The notes: generated from the letters alone by a model not told the origin. 11,220 bases of DNA from JBEAOO01 sp041164825 (GCA_041164825.1 JBEAOO010000046.1:1-11220); one strand, 5' to 3'. Numbered from the stretch's first letter, positions 1 to 6,854 are shown. A program made the numbers and translations.

Positions 1-2
1 GC

Positions 3-932
3 CTCAACCTCGGCAACTACCAGGTCTCGGCCACCTACGCGCTGGATGTGTTGAACGGCACCTCGGGTGGCATCTCGGGGTTGGAAGGCTCGGCCATCGC
101 CTATGCGCGCGACCGCGGCACGCTGTTCTTCGTGGGCGATGAAGGCACGGGCGTGGTGGAAATCTCGCTCACCGGCCAAACGCTGGGCAACATGGTCTTT
201 GACTGGTCGGGCACCGGCAGCACCAAGCACGACACCGAAGCGCTGACCTACCTGGGTGGCGGCAACTTGGTGGTGGGAGAAGAGCGCCTGTTTGACGCCT
301 ACCGCTTCAACTACGTCAACGGCGGCAGCGCCAAGCTGGCCACTGCCGGCGTGTCGATCAGCAACGTCGTGGTGGGCAACAGCGGCATGGAAGGCCTCAC
401 CTACGACCCGCGCCATGGCGGCAGCTTCATCGCGGTGAAGCAAGAGCTGCCGCAAGACGTGCTCTCGGGCAGCCTCAGCTTTGGCGCCGCGCTGTCGGGC
501 GTGTCGACCTTGAGCAATCTGTTCAACCCCAGCTTGCTGGGTGTGAGCACCTTGTCGGATGTGCAGTCGTTGGCCACGGTCGACAAGCTGGTGGGCACCT
601 CGGCCGCCGACAACCTGCTGTTCCTCAGCCTGGGCTCGCGCACCTTGCTGGAGACCAACCGCCAGGGCCAGATCTTGAGCAGTTTCGATCTCAGCAATGT
701 GCTGCCGCACAACGGCATCGAAGGCGTGACCATCGACGAAAAGGGCACCATCTACCTGCTGGCCGAACAGGTGCAAGACGGCAGCAACCCCGTGGGCTCG
801 GTGCCGCAATCGCAGTTGATCGTGCTGACCGCGGCCGTGCCTGAGCCCAGCACCTACGCGCTGATGTTCGCGGGCCTCGGTCTGCTGGGCGCTGTGGCGC
901 GCCGCCAGCGCCGCGGCGAGGCGCAAGGCTGA
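3..932 (+). CDS. SdiA-regulated-domain-like secreted protein, PEP-CTERM (5' truncated)
   Basis: The reading frame is open from the left edge (first full codon at base 3) to TGA at 930-932, giving 309 visible residues; the start and signal peptide lie outside the window. A GTG at base 48 could be read as a start, but the residues before it (LNLGNYQVSATYALDV) are a typical opening of the SdiA-regulated (PF06977-like) beta-propeller domain, so the gene almost certainly begins upstream. Family-like segments follow: GLEGSAIAY, GTLFFVGDEGTGVVEI, DTEALTYLGGG, GMEGLTYD, GGSFIAVKQE and HNGIEGVTIDEKGTIYLLAE, which are repeated propeller blades. From residue 279 the tail is VPEPSTYALM, then a hydrophobic helix and an Arg-rich end (ARRQRR), a PEP-CTERM signal that directs exosortase processing and surface attachment or release. 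The molecular function is unknown; the fold could bind a ligand or hydrolyse phosphoesters. I am confident of the sorting signal and fairly confident of the domain. Confidence 0.8.
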   Translation, partial: LNLGNYQVSATYALDVLNGTSGGISGLEGSAIAYARDRGTLFFVGDEGTGVVEISLTGQTLGNMVFDWSGTGSTKHDTEALTYLGGGNLVVGEERLFDAYRFNYVNGGSAKLATAGVSISNVVVGNSGMEGLTYDPRHGGSFIAVKQELPQDVLSGSLSFGAALSGVSTLSNLFNPSLLGVSTLSDVQSLATVDKLVGTSAADNLLFLSLGSRTLLETNRQGQILSSFDLSNVLPHNGIEGVTIDEKGTIYLLAEQVQDGSNPVGSVPQSQLIVLTAAVPEPSTYALMFAGLGLLGAVARRQRRGEAQG

Positions 933-942
933 CGCAGCCGAC

Positions 943-965
943 GGCGCGCGCCATGCGCGTGCGCC
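943..965 (+). terminator. Hairpin after the SdiA-regulated-like gene, possible terminator
   Basis: Bases 943-951 (GGCGCGCGC) pair with 957-965 (GCGTGCGCC) through nine base pairs including one G-T, with a 5-base loop. It lies 10 bases after the stop codon. No T-run follows, so intrinsic termination is uncertain; it may instead stabilise the 3' end or stop transcription with Rho. Confidence 0.4.
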
Positions 966-979
966 ATGTTGCCCTGCAT

Positions 980-1050
980 CCCCGCAAGCGGGGGGGAGGA
1001 TCGGCCCACAGGCTCAGCCGGTGAGCCAATCGGCAGGGGCGGCTTCACCG
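980..1050. repeat. Dense inverted-repeat element in the gap, possible dispersed palindromic repeat
   Basis: Three palindromic units are packed here. CCCCGC (980-985) pairs with GCGGGG (988-993) around AA. GGCTCA (1011-1016) pairs perfectly with TGAGCC (1022-1027), and can alternatively be part of a longer imperfect stem 1003-1027 with loop TCA. CGGTGA (1019-1024) can instead pair with TCACCG (1045-1050), which excludes the previous stem. No open reading frame uses this stretch convincingly and it matches no riboswitch I recognise. A dispersed, REP-like intergenic element is one reading; a structured leader of the next gene is another. Confidence 0.35.
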
Positions 1051-1080
1051 CGCTGACACTGCGGCGCCAGAGCATGGAGG

Positions 1081-1117
1081 GCGGACGCTCAGCAGGCCGG
1101 ATCGAGCCTGCGTCCGC
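1081..1117 (+). promoter_or_regulatory. Leader hairpin upstream of the PhoX-like PEP-CTERM gene
   Basis: GCGGACGC (1081-1088) is perfectly complementary to GCGTCCGC (1110-1117). Inside it, AGGC (1094-1097) pairs with GCCT (1106-1109), leaving an 8-base loop. The stem ends 37 bases before the ATG at 1155 and is followed by TTTGAAAAC. It could be an attenuator, an mRNA-stabilising 5' structure or a protein-binding palindrome. A TTGAAA at 1119-1124 resembles a -35 box but has no credible -10 partner. Confidence 0.35.
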
Positions 1118-1154
1118 TTTGAAAACTCAGACACAACCTTTGGAGTTCCTCACC

Positions 1155-2744
1155 ATGTTTTTCCGCATTTCTGCCATCTCCTTGGCCGTGCTCTCGCTGG
1201 CCTCGGGCGCAGCCCAAGCCCAAACGCTGACCACCGGCCCCAGCAGCAGCGCCAGCCCCTACGTGCAAGGCCTGCTGCCCGGCATGAACATCACCTCCAT
1301 CCTGACCACGGGCGACAACGTCGGCGGCTACCGCATGGCCGGCATCCCCGACGGCCTGGGCGCCTACGACAACGGCAACGGCACCTTCACCGTGCTGATG
1401 AACCACGAACTCGGCAGCACGCTGGGTGCGGTTCACGCGCATGGCGCCACCGGCGCATTCGTCTCGGAGTGGGTGATCAACAAGTCCGACCTGAGCGTGG
1501 TCTCCGGCGGCGATTTGATCAAGAACGTGTACGGCTGGAACAGCGCCACGCAAACCACGGGCAGCCTGCTCAGCGGCGTGTCGTTCAACCGCTTCTGCTC
1601 GGCCGATCTCTCGCCCACCACCGCCTACTACAACGCGGCCACCGGCCTGGGCACGACCGCCCGCATCTTCATGAGCGGCGAAGAAGGCGGCGCCACCGGC
1701 TACGAAGTGGCCACCGTGGCCACCGGTGCCAACAAAGGCAACAGCTACATCCTGGGTGGCTTCAACCTGGCCACCAATGGCTCGGGCGCAACGGCTGTGG
1801 GCGGCTGGGAAAACGCGCTGGCCAACCCCTACGCGCAAGACAAGACCATCGTCATCGGCAACAACGACGGCGGCACCGGCATCATGAACAACTCGGTGGC
1901 CGTGTACGTGGGCACCAAGACCAACACCGGCAGCGACGTCGACCGCGCAGGCCTGACCAACGGCGTGTTGAAGTTCATCAATGTGGACGGCAACACGGCC
2001 GAGATCGCCAACGCCACCACGCGCGCCACCAACATCGCCAACGGCACGCACTTCTCGCTGAGCAGCACGGCGTCCACCACCTTCTCGCGCCCGGAAGACG
2101 GCGCCTGGAGCGCCGACGGCAAGACCTACTACTTCGCCACCACCGACCGCCTCGACCAGACCGAGCTCACGGGCAACACCACCAAGGGGTCCACCCGCCT
2201 GTGGAGCCTGAGCTTTGACGACATCGCCAACCCCGACGCCGGCGGCAAGATCAGCCTGGTGGTGGATGGCGGCGCGTTTGCCAGCGGCAGCGGCAAGCCG
2301 AACATGTTCGACAACATCTCGGTCAACGCCGACGGCACCCTCACGCTGCAAGAAGACACCGGCGGCGCAGCCCACAACGGCAAGATCTGGCAGTTCGACC
2401 CCGCCACCGGCAAGCTGGTGATGATTGCCAAGAGCGATGCGCTGCGCTTTGGTGATGTGGTGGGCGGCGCCTTTGTGGCCGGCTCGCTGACCAACGACGA
2501 AGAGACCTCGGGCGTGATCGACATCACCTCCATCCTGGGCAAGAACGACGGCCAGAAGGTCGAGCTGTTTGTGATGCAAAACCACAAGGCCTCGTCGGAC
2601 CCGACGCTGGTCGAGGGGGGGCAGCTGATGGTGATGAGCGTGGCCGCTGTGCCGGAGCCCGAAACCTACGCGCTGATGCTGGCTGGCTTGGCCACGCTGG
2701 GTGCCGTGACCCGTCGCTCGTCCAAGCGCAAGACCCAGGCCTGA
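1155..2744 (+). CDS. PhoX/DUF839-like secreted protein with PEP-CTERM tail
   Basis: The product has 529 residues. I chose ATG 1155 because GGAG (1142-1145) sits about 9 bases upstream and a clean Sec signal peptide follows (MFFRISAISLAVLSLASGAAQAQ, cleavage near residues 22-23); the same frame is open further upstream but looks non-coding. The body resembles the PhoX/DUF839 (PF05787-like) propeller family: GLGAYDNGNGTFTVLMNHEL (69-86 region), RFCSADLS (146-153), IFMSGEEGG (171-179), VYVGTKTNTG (250-259), FSRPEDGAWS (310-319) and QEDTGG (399-404). The tail is VPEPETYALM (499-508), a hydrophobic helix and basic residues, a PEP-CTERM signal. It differs from the true PhoX in this window (4377-6551): where PhoX has TCEEN with the Fe-bridging cysteine, this protein has MSGEE, and its only cysteine is C148. 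Phosphatase activity is therefore possible but unproven. It may share an operon with the oxygenase gene 45 bases downstream. Confidence 0.85.
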   Translation: MFFRISAISLAVLSLASGAAQAQTLTTGPSSSASPYVQGLLPGMNITSILTTGDNVGGYRMAGIPDGLGAYDNGNGTFTVLMNHELGSTLGAVHAHGATGAFVSEWVINKSDLSVVSGGDLIKNVYGWNSATQTTGSLLSGVSFNRFCSADLSPTTAYYNAATGLGTTARIFMSGEEGGATGYEVATVATGANKGNSYILGGFNLATNGSGATAVGGWENALANPYAQDKTIVIGNNDGGTGIMNNSVAVYVGTKTNTGSDVDRAGLTNGVLKFINVDGNTAEIANATTRATNIANGTHFSLSSTASTTFSRPEDGAWSADGKTYYFATTDRLDQTELTGNTTKGSTRLWSLSFDDIANPDAGGKISLVVDGGAFASGSGKPNMFDNISVNADGTLTLQEDTGGAAHNGKIWQFDPATGKLVMIAKSDALRFGDVVGGAFVAGSLTNDEETSGVIDITSILGKNDGQKVELFVMQNHKASSDPTLVEGGQLMVMSVAAVPEPETYALMLAGLATLGAVTRRSSKRKTQA

Positions 2745-2789
2745 GCCTGAGCTTGAACCGCCATGTGGACTGAACAGGGGGCCTGAGCG

Positions 2790-3437
2790 ATGCGCAGCGA
2801 GCTTCGATTGCAGCGCTTGGAACCCCTGTTCTTTTCACCGCTGGCGGTGTTCGAGCTGGCGGATGCCGCGGCCTTGAACACCCGCCTGGTGGCCGAAGCC
2901 CTCGCTCGGCGCGCCCATTCACCCGGCCTGCAGCGCAGCAACCGCCGCGGCTGGCATTCGGAGGACGACTTGTTCAGCCGCGATGAACCCGGTGCGCAGG
3001 CACTGTGCGAGCACATCGTGGACGCGGTGTCGCACCTGACTGAGCAGGTGTCGCCGCACTTTGATCTGGATGGCCACGACCTGCAGCTCGAAGGCTGGAT
3101 CAACGTGCTGGCGGATGGTGGCCTGAATGCGCCGCATGACCACCCGGGATGGGTCTGGTCAGGCTGCTACTACGCGCAGGTGCCCGATGACGTGTCGGGC
3201 CCAGCATCGGCAGGTGAAGGCGCCATCGAATTTCTCGACAGCCGCACCAATGTGCGCACGCTCACCGTCGACGGCGCGGCATGCTTTGCCAGCAAGCACC
3301 GCGTGCAACCGCGTGCCGGGCAATTGCTGATTTTTCCGTCGTGGTTGCGCCACTGGGTGGAGCCACATCACGCCGCCGACGCGCTGCGCGTGAGCATCGC
3401 CTTCAACGCCCGATTTTTGCGCCGCGATCTGGCTTGA
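2790..3437 (+). CDS. Putative 2OG-Fe(II) oxygenase (TIGR02466-like)
   Basis: The product has 215 residues, with no signal peptide or membrane segment, so it should be cytoplasmic. ATG 2790 is preceded by a G-rich ribosome site (AGGGGG about 10 bases upstream). The C-terminal half shows the pattern of the 2OG-FeII_Oxy_5/TIGR02466 group: GWINVLADGGLNAPHDHPG (102-120), WSGCYYAQVP (123-132), IEFLDSRTN (146-154), and PRAGQLLIFPSWLRHWVEP (174-192) followed by LRVSIAFN (199-206). In the double-stranded beta-helix fold these supply the metal ligands (H116/D117/H118 cluster and H188) and the 2-oxoglutarate-binding Arg (R200). Members are putative Fe(II)- and 2-oxoglutarate-dependent hydroxylases whose substrate is generally unknown. 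It lies 45 bases behind the PhoX-like gene on the same strand and could be co-transcribed, but nothing in the sequence links their functions. Confidence 0.75.
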   Translation: MRSELRLQRLEPLFFSPLAVFELADAAALNTRLVAEALARRAHSPGLQRSNRRGWHSEDDLFSRDEPGAQALCEHIVDAVSHLTEQVSPHFDLDGHDLQLEGWINVLADGGLNAPHDHPGWVWSGCYYAQVPDDVSGPASAGEGAIEFLDSRTNVRTLTVDGAACFASKHRVQPRAGQLLIFPSWLRHWVEPHHAADALRVSIAFNARFLRRDLA

Positions 3438-3446
3438 CGCCAAGCA

Positions 3447-3472
3447 CTGCGGCGCCTTCTCAGGCGCCGCAG
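3447..3472 (+). terminator. Perfect 10-bp hairpin after the oxygenase gene
   Basis: CTGCGGCGCC (3447-3456) pairs fully with GGCGCCGCAG (3463-3472) around a 6-base loop TTCTCA, beginning 9 bases after the TGA at 3435-3437. The position and strength fit a transcription terminator. No T-run follows, as is common in very GC-rich genomes, so the mechanism is uncertain. Confidence 0.6.
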
Positions 3473-3520
3473 CGGGTGTCTCAATGATGCTGATCTCGGC
3501 CCTGGCACCCGTTCCGCGCA

Positions 3521-3548
3521 CCAGCGTCACAGCAGGCTGTGACGCTGG
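3521..3548. terminator. Strong palindrome between convergent genes, probable bidirectional terminator
   Basis: CCAGCGTCACAGC (3521-3533) is an exact reverse complement of GCTGTGACGCTGG (3536-3548), separated by AG, which makes a 12-bp stem with a 4-base loop. It lies between the convergent oxygenase gene (+) and PEP-CTERM gene (-), where a shared terminator is expected. A smaller hairpin GGCGCT/AGCGCC (3551-3556 with 3563-3568) follows at once. T-runs are missing on both sides. A protein-binding palindrome is an alternative. Confidence 0.5.
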
Positions 3549-3574
3549 GCGGCGCTGAGCTGAGCGCCCGGCAG

Positions 3575-3610
3575 CCGACTCAGCGGCTGATTCAGCGGCC
3601 GATTCAGCGG
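3575..3610. repeat. Three tandem 12-bp repeats overlapping the end of the minus-strand gene
   Basis: The units are CCGACTCAGCGG (3575-3586), CTGATTCAGCGG (3587-3598) and CCGATTCAGCGG (3599-3610), each differing from the next by one or two bases. Read on the minus strand, the unit is AGCCGCTGAATC-like. The copy at 3599-3610 contains the stop codon of the PEP-CTERM gene (TGA at 3604-3606). Because 12 is divisible by three, the other two copies put TGA in the same frame again, so the gene has three stops in a row. Confidence 0.8.
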
Positions 3611-4314
3611 CTCACCTGGCGGCGGCGAGCCACCGCACCCAACAAGCCCAGGCCGACCACCATCAGCGCGTAGCTGCTGGGTTCAGGCACGGCGGCGGTG
3701 TAGGTCAGGTTGTCCATCACGATGCTGCCGTCGGCCACGCCGAAGCCGTAGATGTCGGCGCTGGCGCGTTGGATGCCGAAGAACGAGCCTTCGTTGTAGC
3801 CAAACGCGTCGGTGTTGACGGTGGCGGTGTAGGACTCCAGCTCATTGCCGTCGATGTCATAGGCAATGAACACCAGGCGGTTGTTGGTGGTGCCGGTGGC
3901 TTGGTACTGGTTCAACCAGGCGCCCACGGACGACACCGGGTTGGCGAAGCTGAAACCGAACTCACCGCGCTTGGTGATGAAGGCGCTGGCCAGGAAGTTG
4001 CCGCTGCCGGTAGGCGTGGGTTCCAGGCCGTCGGTCGGGTTGCCGCGCGCGCCCCACAAGCCGTTGTCGCCCAGGTCTTGTGCGTTGGCGCCAATCATCG
4101 AGTAGGGCACCGACGTGAAGGTGACGGTGTCACCCACTTCGGCGCCGACGTTCACCGGGCCGGTGGTCAGCAGACCGTCGTAGCCGTCAAAGGTGATGAC
4201 CTTGGTGCCGCTGCCACTGATGCTGGCGGGCGAGTTGACTTGCGCTGCGTGGGCGGTGCCCGCGAGTGCCAGGGCCAGCGCGCTGGCGCTGAGGGCGAAG
4301 TGGTGCAATTTCAT
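3604..4314 (-). CDS. PEP-CTERM sorting-domain protein of unknown function
   Basis: The product has 236 residues. I chose the ATG at 4314-4312 because the ribosome site GGAGAG lies 5 bases upstream and a signal peptide follows directly (MKLHHFALSASALALALAGT, cleavage near AHA-A, residues 23-24); the frame stays open upstream for 18 codons without signal-like character. The mature part has no cysteine and is rich in Gly, Thr, Ser and Asn, with a beta-sandwich look: KVITFDGYDGLL (38-49), VGDTVTFTSVPYS (60-72), FGFSFANPVSSVGAWLN (119-135), LVFIAYDIDGNELESY (147-162) and GSIVMDNLTY (196-205). The tail VPEPSSYALM (209-218) with a hydrophobic helix and VARRRQ is a canonical PEP-CTERM signal. I do not recognise the ectodomain, and I assign no activity. 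It lies 62 bases downstream of phoX on the same strand, so it may be co-transcribed, perhaps with reduced read-through because of the hairpin between them. Confidence 0.85.
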   Translation of the reverse strand: MKLHHFALSASALALALAGTAHAAQVNSPASISGSGTKVITFDGYDGLLTTGPVNVGAEVGDTVTFTSVPYSMIGANAQDLGDNGLWGARGNPTDGLEPTPTGSGNFLASAFITKRGEFGFSFANPVSSVGAWLNQYQATGTTNNRLVFIAYDIDGNELESYTATVNTDAFGYNEGSFFGIQRASADIYGFGVADGSIVMDNLTYTAAVPEPSSYALMVVGLGLLGAVARRRQVSR

Positions 4315-4330
4315 GAGATCTCTCCGGGGT

Positions 4331-4352
4331 GCCCCCACACGGTGGTGGGGGC
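4331..4352 (-). promoter_or_regulatory. Hairpin between phoX and the PEP-CTERM gene
   Basis: GCCCCCAC (4331-4338) pairs exactly with GTGGGGGC (4345-4352) around a 6-base loop. On the minus strand it falls 24 bases after the phoX stop and ends 16 bases before the next start codon, just ahead of that gene's ribosome site. It could terminate part of the phoX transcript, mark an mRNA processing point, or tune translation of the downstream gene. Confidence 0.45.
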
Positions 4353-4376
4353 GGGTGGGTGGGGACAAGGGGGCGT

Positions 4377-6551
4377 TCAGCTGCCGATCACGCCGCCATC
4401 GTTCTTGGTGATGACGACCACGGTCGAGCGCGGGCGGCCAGCCGGCAGCGGCGTGACGCCGTCAGCCTTCACCGACCACTGCGACGACGGCCAGGCCGAG
4501 TACTTGGTCGGCTCGGCAGCCAGGGCGTCTTCGCCCGGGTGCTGCACGCCCACAAACATGGTCTTGCCGTCCGGCGTCATGGTCATGCCGGTGACTTCGC
4601 TGCGCGGCGGCGAGGTCAGGAAGCGGCGGGCGATGCCGGTGTTCGGGTCGGCACACACCATGCTGTTGGCGCCGATGTTGACGAAGTCACCGGTGCCGTC
4701 GCCGACCTGGTCGGTCTGCACCCACAGGCGGCCAAACGGATCGAACCACAGGCCGTCCGGCGCGCCGAAGTCGGCGCTGCCATCGGGCCTGTCGTTGATG
4801 TTGCCCTTGTAGTTGTTGGTGGGCTTGGCCACCTTGGCCGTCTGGGTGTCGCCGGCCTGGATGAAGATGTCCCAGGCGAAGGTGGTGGCCGTCACCTTCT
4901 GGCCGGTTTCGCGCCAGCGAATGATGTGGCCGTAGACGTTGTCTTCACGCGGGTTGGCCGCGTCCACCGGCGGGCGGGCGGTGGCGGCGGTGGTGCTGCC
5001 GTCGGCCTTGTTGCTGCTGGCCGTGGTGGTGCCGCGGCGGTTGTTGTTGGTCAGCGTGCAATAGACCTCGATCTCGCTGAAGCCGTTGATGCGCGGGCGG
5101 GCACCGGTCCACTCCGGGCGGTCCATCATCGTGGCGCCCACGGCATCACCGGCCATGCGCGTCTTGATCAGGATCTTGGCCAACACCTCGGCGTCGTTGG
5201 CGCCCGCGAAGTTGGGGTTGTCGCGCAGGGCCACACCGTCGACACCGATCGTGCCCGGCTGCAAGGCCAGCCAGTTGCCGCTGCCATCGGCGTTGAAGCG
5301 CGCCACGTACAGCACACCGGCGTCGAGCAGGTCGCGGTTGTTGGCCTTGTTGACCGGGTCGAACGAGCCCGCGGCCACGAACTTGTAGATGTACTCGTTG
5401 CGCTCGTCATCGCCCATGTAGATGCCCAGGCGGTTGGCGTTGTCCACCACGTACTGCGCGCTCTCGTGCTTGAAGCGGCCCAGCGCCGTGCGCTTGACCG
5501 GCTTGGCCTTGGGGTCGAACGGGTCGATCTCCACCACCCAGCCAAACAGGTGGCACTCGTTGGGGTTGACCGCCAGATCGAAGCGCGGGTCCACCGTGTG
5601 CCAGCGGTAGCCGAAGCCCGCGGCGACCACACCGTAGCGGTTGTAGAGCTTGCCCAGCTCGGTGCCCACGCCCGGCAGCGCGGCGTTGGCGCCGAAGTTG
5701 CCGTTCCAGTTTTCTTCGCACGTGAGGTAGGTGCTCCAAGGCGTGATGCCGTTGGCGCAGTTGTTCACCGTGCCGTAGGCCACCGTGCCGTCAGTGGTGG
5801 CACCGGTGGCGGTCGAGGCGTTGTCGGTGATGGTGTATTGCTGGGTCTTCAGCAGCGCGTGGCCGGCGGCCGGGCCCGAGAGGCGGGTCAGCGTGTTGGC
5901 GGTGATGCGGCGGCCATAGGGCGAGGCGTTGATGACGCGCCAGGCGCCGTTGACACGACGCGCTTCCAGCACCGACACGCCGTGCGCGGCTTGCGATTTG
6001 CGGCACTTGGCCAGCGTGTAGCCGGCGCCCACTTGGCCGTCCGGGAAGAGCAGCTCTTCGTGCGTGTACTCGTTGTTCACGCACAGCAGGCCGCGGTCCG
6101 AGGCGGGCTGGTTGTTGGCCGCGGGGAAGGGGAAGAAGTTCATCCCGTCGTTGTGCATGCCGAACTGGCGCGCTTGCTCGGCCGCACCTTGGCTGGCGTT
6201 GGCCAGGAAGGGCACGCCGCCGGGCATGATGGGGTCGCCCCAGGCCACGAAGGCCTGCACGGTGTAGCCCGCGGGCACGGTCACGGCATCGACCACAGGG
6301 ACGATGGAGGCGGGCACGCTCTCGAAGCCGATGCCCGGGAAACCCACGCCGGCCGGCACGGGGGCGGCTTGCACGGTGTTGACCAAGCCCGACAGGCTCA
6401 GGCCGCCTGCGGCTGCCAGGGCGGTGGCGCTGGCCGAGCCCTTGATGAACAGGCGGCGGCTGGCGTCGACGCGGTCGATGATGTCGTGGATCGATGGGTT
6501 GCCCGACGTGTTGAGCGACACGTCGTTGCGCGGATGCTGGGATCCCTTCAT
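4377..6551 (-). CDS. phoX: PhoX-family alkaline phosphatase, Tat-exported
   Basis: The product has 724 residues. The ATG at 6551-6549 is chosen because AGGAG lies about 9 bases upstream and the Tat signal follows; the frame is open for 63 more codons upstream without coding character. A twin-arginine motif SRRLFIKG (31-38) precedes an Ala/Leu-rich helix and a likely cleavage near VQAA (60-63), so the enzyme is exported folded, as known for PhoX. PhoX enzymes hydrolyse phosphomonoesters (and some diesters) using Fe3+ and Ca2+. Family motifs are in order: CVNNEYTHEE (157-166), TYLTCEENWNGNF (274-286, C278 corresponding to the cysteine that bridges the two irons), GRFKHESA (358-365), IYMGDDERNEYIYKF (377-391), PDGLWFDPFGRLWVQTDQ (598-615), SPPRSEVTGM (647-656) and MFVGVQHPG (665-673). 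The residues expected for activity appear intact. There is no PEP-CTERM tail, so it should be periplasmic or released. It is transcribed divergently from the extracellular nuclease, suggesting joint phosphate scavenging from DNA. Confidence 0.93.
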   Translation of the reverse strand: MKGSQHPRNDVSLNTSGNPSIHDIIDRVDASRRLFIKGSASATALAAAGGLSLSGLVNTVQAAPVPAGVGFPGIGFESVPASIVPVVDAVTVPAGYTVQAFVAWGDPIMPGGVPFLANASQGAAEQARQFGMHNDGMNFFPFPAANNQPASDRGLLCVNNEYTHEELLFPDGQVGAGYTLAKCRKSQAAHGVSVLEARRVNGAWRVINASPYGRRITANTLTRLSGPAAGHALLKTQQYTITDNASTATGATTDGTVAYGTVNNCANGITPWSTYLTCEENWNGNFGANAALPGVGTELGKLYNRYGVVAAGFGYRWHTVDPRFDLAVNPNECHLFGWVVEIDPFDPKAKPVKRTALGRFKHESAQYVVDNANRLGIYMGDDERNEYIYKFVAAGSFDPVNKANNRDLLDAGVLYVARFNADGSGNWLALQPGTIGVDGVALRDNPNFAGANDAEVLAKILIKTRMAGDAVGATMMDRPEWTGARPRINGFSEIEVYCTLTNNNRRGTTTASSNKADGSTTAATARPPVDAANPREDNVYGHIIRWRETGQKVTATTFAWDIFIQAGDTQTAKVAKPTNNYKGNINDRPDGSADFGAPDGLWFDPFGRLWVQTDQVGDGTGDFVNIGANSMVCADPNTGIARRFLTSPPRSEVTGMTMTPDGKTMFVGVQHPGEDALAAEPTKYSAWPSSQWSVKADGVTPLPAGRPRSTVVVITKNDGGVIGS

Positions 6552-6656
6552 GGTCTTGAACTCCTGAGTGACGGGCTGTCGGTGGTGGGGGTGAGGGCAG
6601 GGTGCGGACACGGGGACAACTGCCCCATTTCCGGCCGGTGTGACTGTGCGGGGACG

Positions 6657-6674
6657 CTGTGTCATGGCTGTGGC
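6657..6674 (+). promoter_or_regulatory. Weak Pho-box-like direct repeat
   Basis: CTGTGTC-ATGG-CTGTGGC has two 7-base half-sites starting with CTGT and spaced at 11 bases, the architecture of PhoB binding sites (CTGTCAT-N4-CTGTCAC). Both CTGT cores match, but the remaining bases mostly do not (about 11 of 18 agree with the E. coli consensus). It is oriented toward the nuclease, about 240 bases from its start. The gene context of a phosphatase and a DNase is why it is listed; the sequence match alone is poor. Confidence 0.25.
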
Positions 6675-6824
6675 CCGGCGTGTGCCGGCATGGCCCCATT
6701 GACTTGAAACAAGGCGTTGTGTGCACGCGGGCCTGGGCATGCCGGGAGGGCTTGGTCCCTTCAGCGCAGGGTGGGTGCGCCGGCCCGTGCTTGGGCGTCA
6801 TCTGCGCTTCCTAGCATCCCTGCA

Positions 6825-6854
6825 GCGAACACCGACCCCGCGAACACCGACCCG
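6825..6854. repeat. 15-bp tandem duplication upstream of the nuclease gene
   Basis: GCGAACACCGACCCC (6825-6839) is followed directly by GCGAACACCGACCCG (6840-6854), identical in 14 of 15 bases. It lies about 60-90 bases before the nuclease ATG, in its probable leader. It may be replication slippage, or a pair of binding half-sites. Confidence 0.7.

Noticed and set aside
980..1050. Known riboswitch such as cobalamin or TPP
   Set aside because: I looked for conserved box sequences and found none; the stems alone are not enough.
966..1154. N-terminal extension of the PhoX-like gene to ATG 966
   Set aside because: The added residues show no protein character, overlap several hairpins, and would bury the clear Sec signal peptide that begins at 1155.
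1089..2585. Minus-strand open frame of 498 codons opposite the PhoX-like gene
   Set aside because: Shadow of a gene with a signal peptide, family motifs and PEP-CTERM tail on the plus strand.
3575..3610. CRISPR-like repeats
   Set aside because: Units of 12 bases are directly adjacent with no spacers, and there are no cas genes.
4329..6707. Plus-strand open frame of 792 codons opposite phoX
   Set aside because: Its composition (Val, Gly, Ala, His, Arg) is that of an antisense shadow, and the minus strand encodes intact PhoX motifs throughout.
6552..6740. N-terminal extension of phoX to an earlier ATG
   Set aside because: It would put 63 Pro/His/Arg-rich residues ahead of the Tat signal. The ATG at 6551 has a good ribosome site and the usual distance to the twin-arginine motif.
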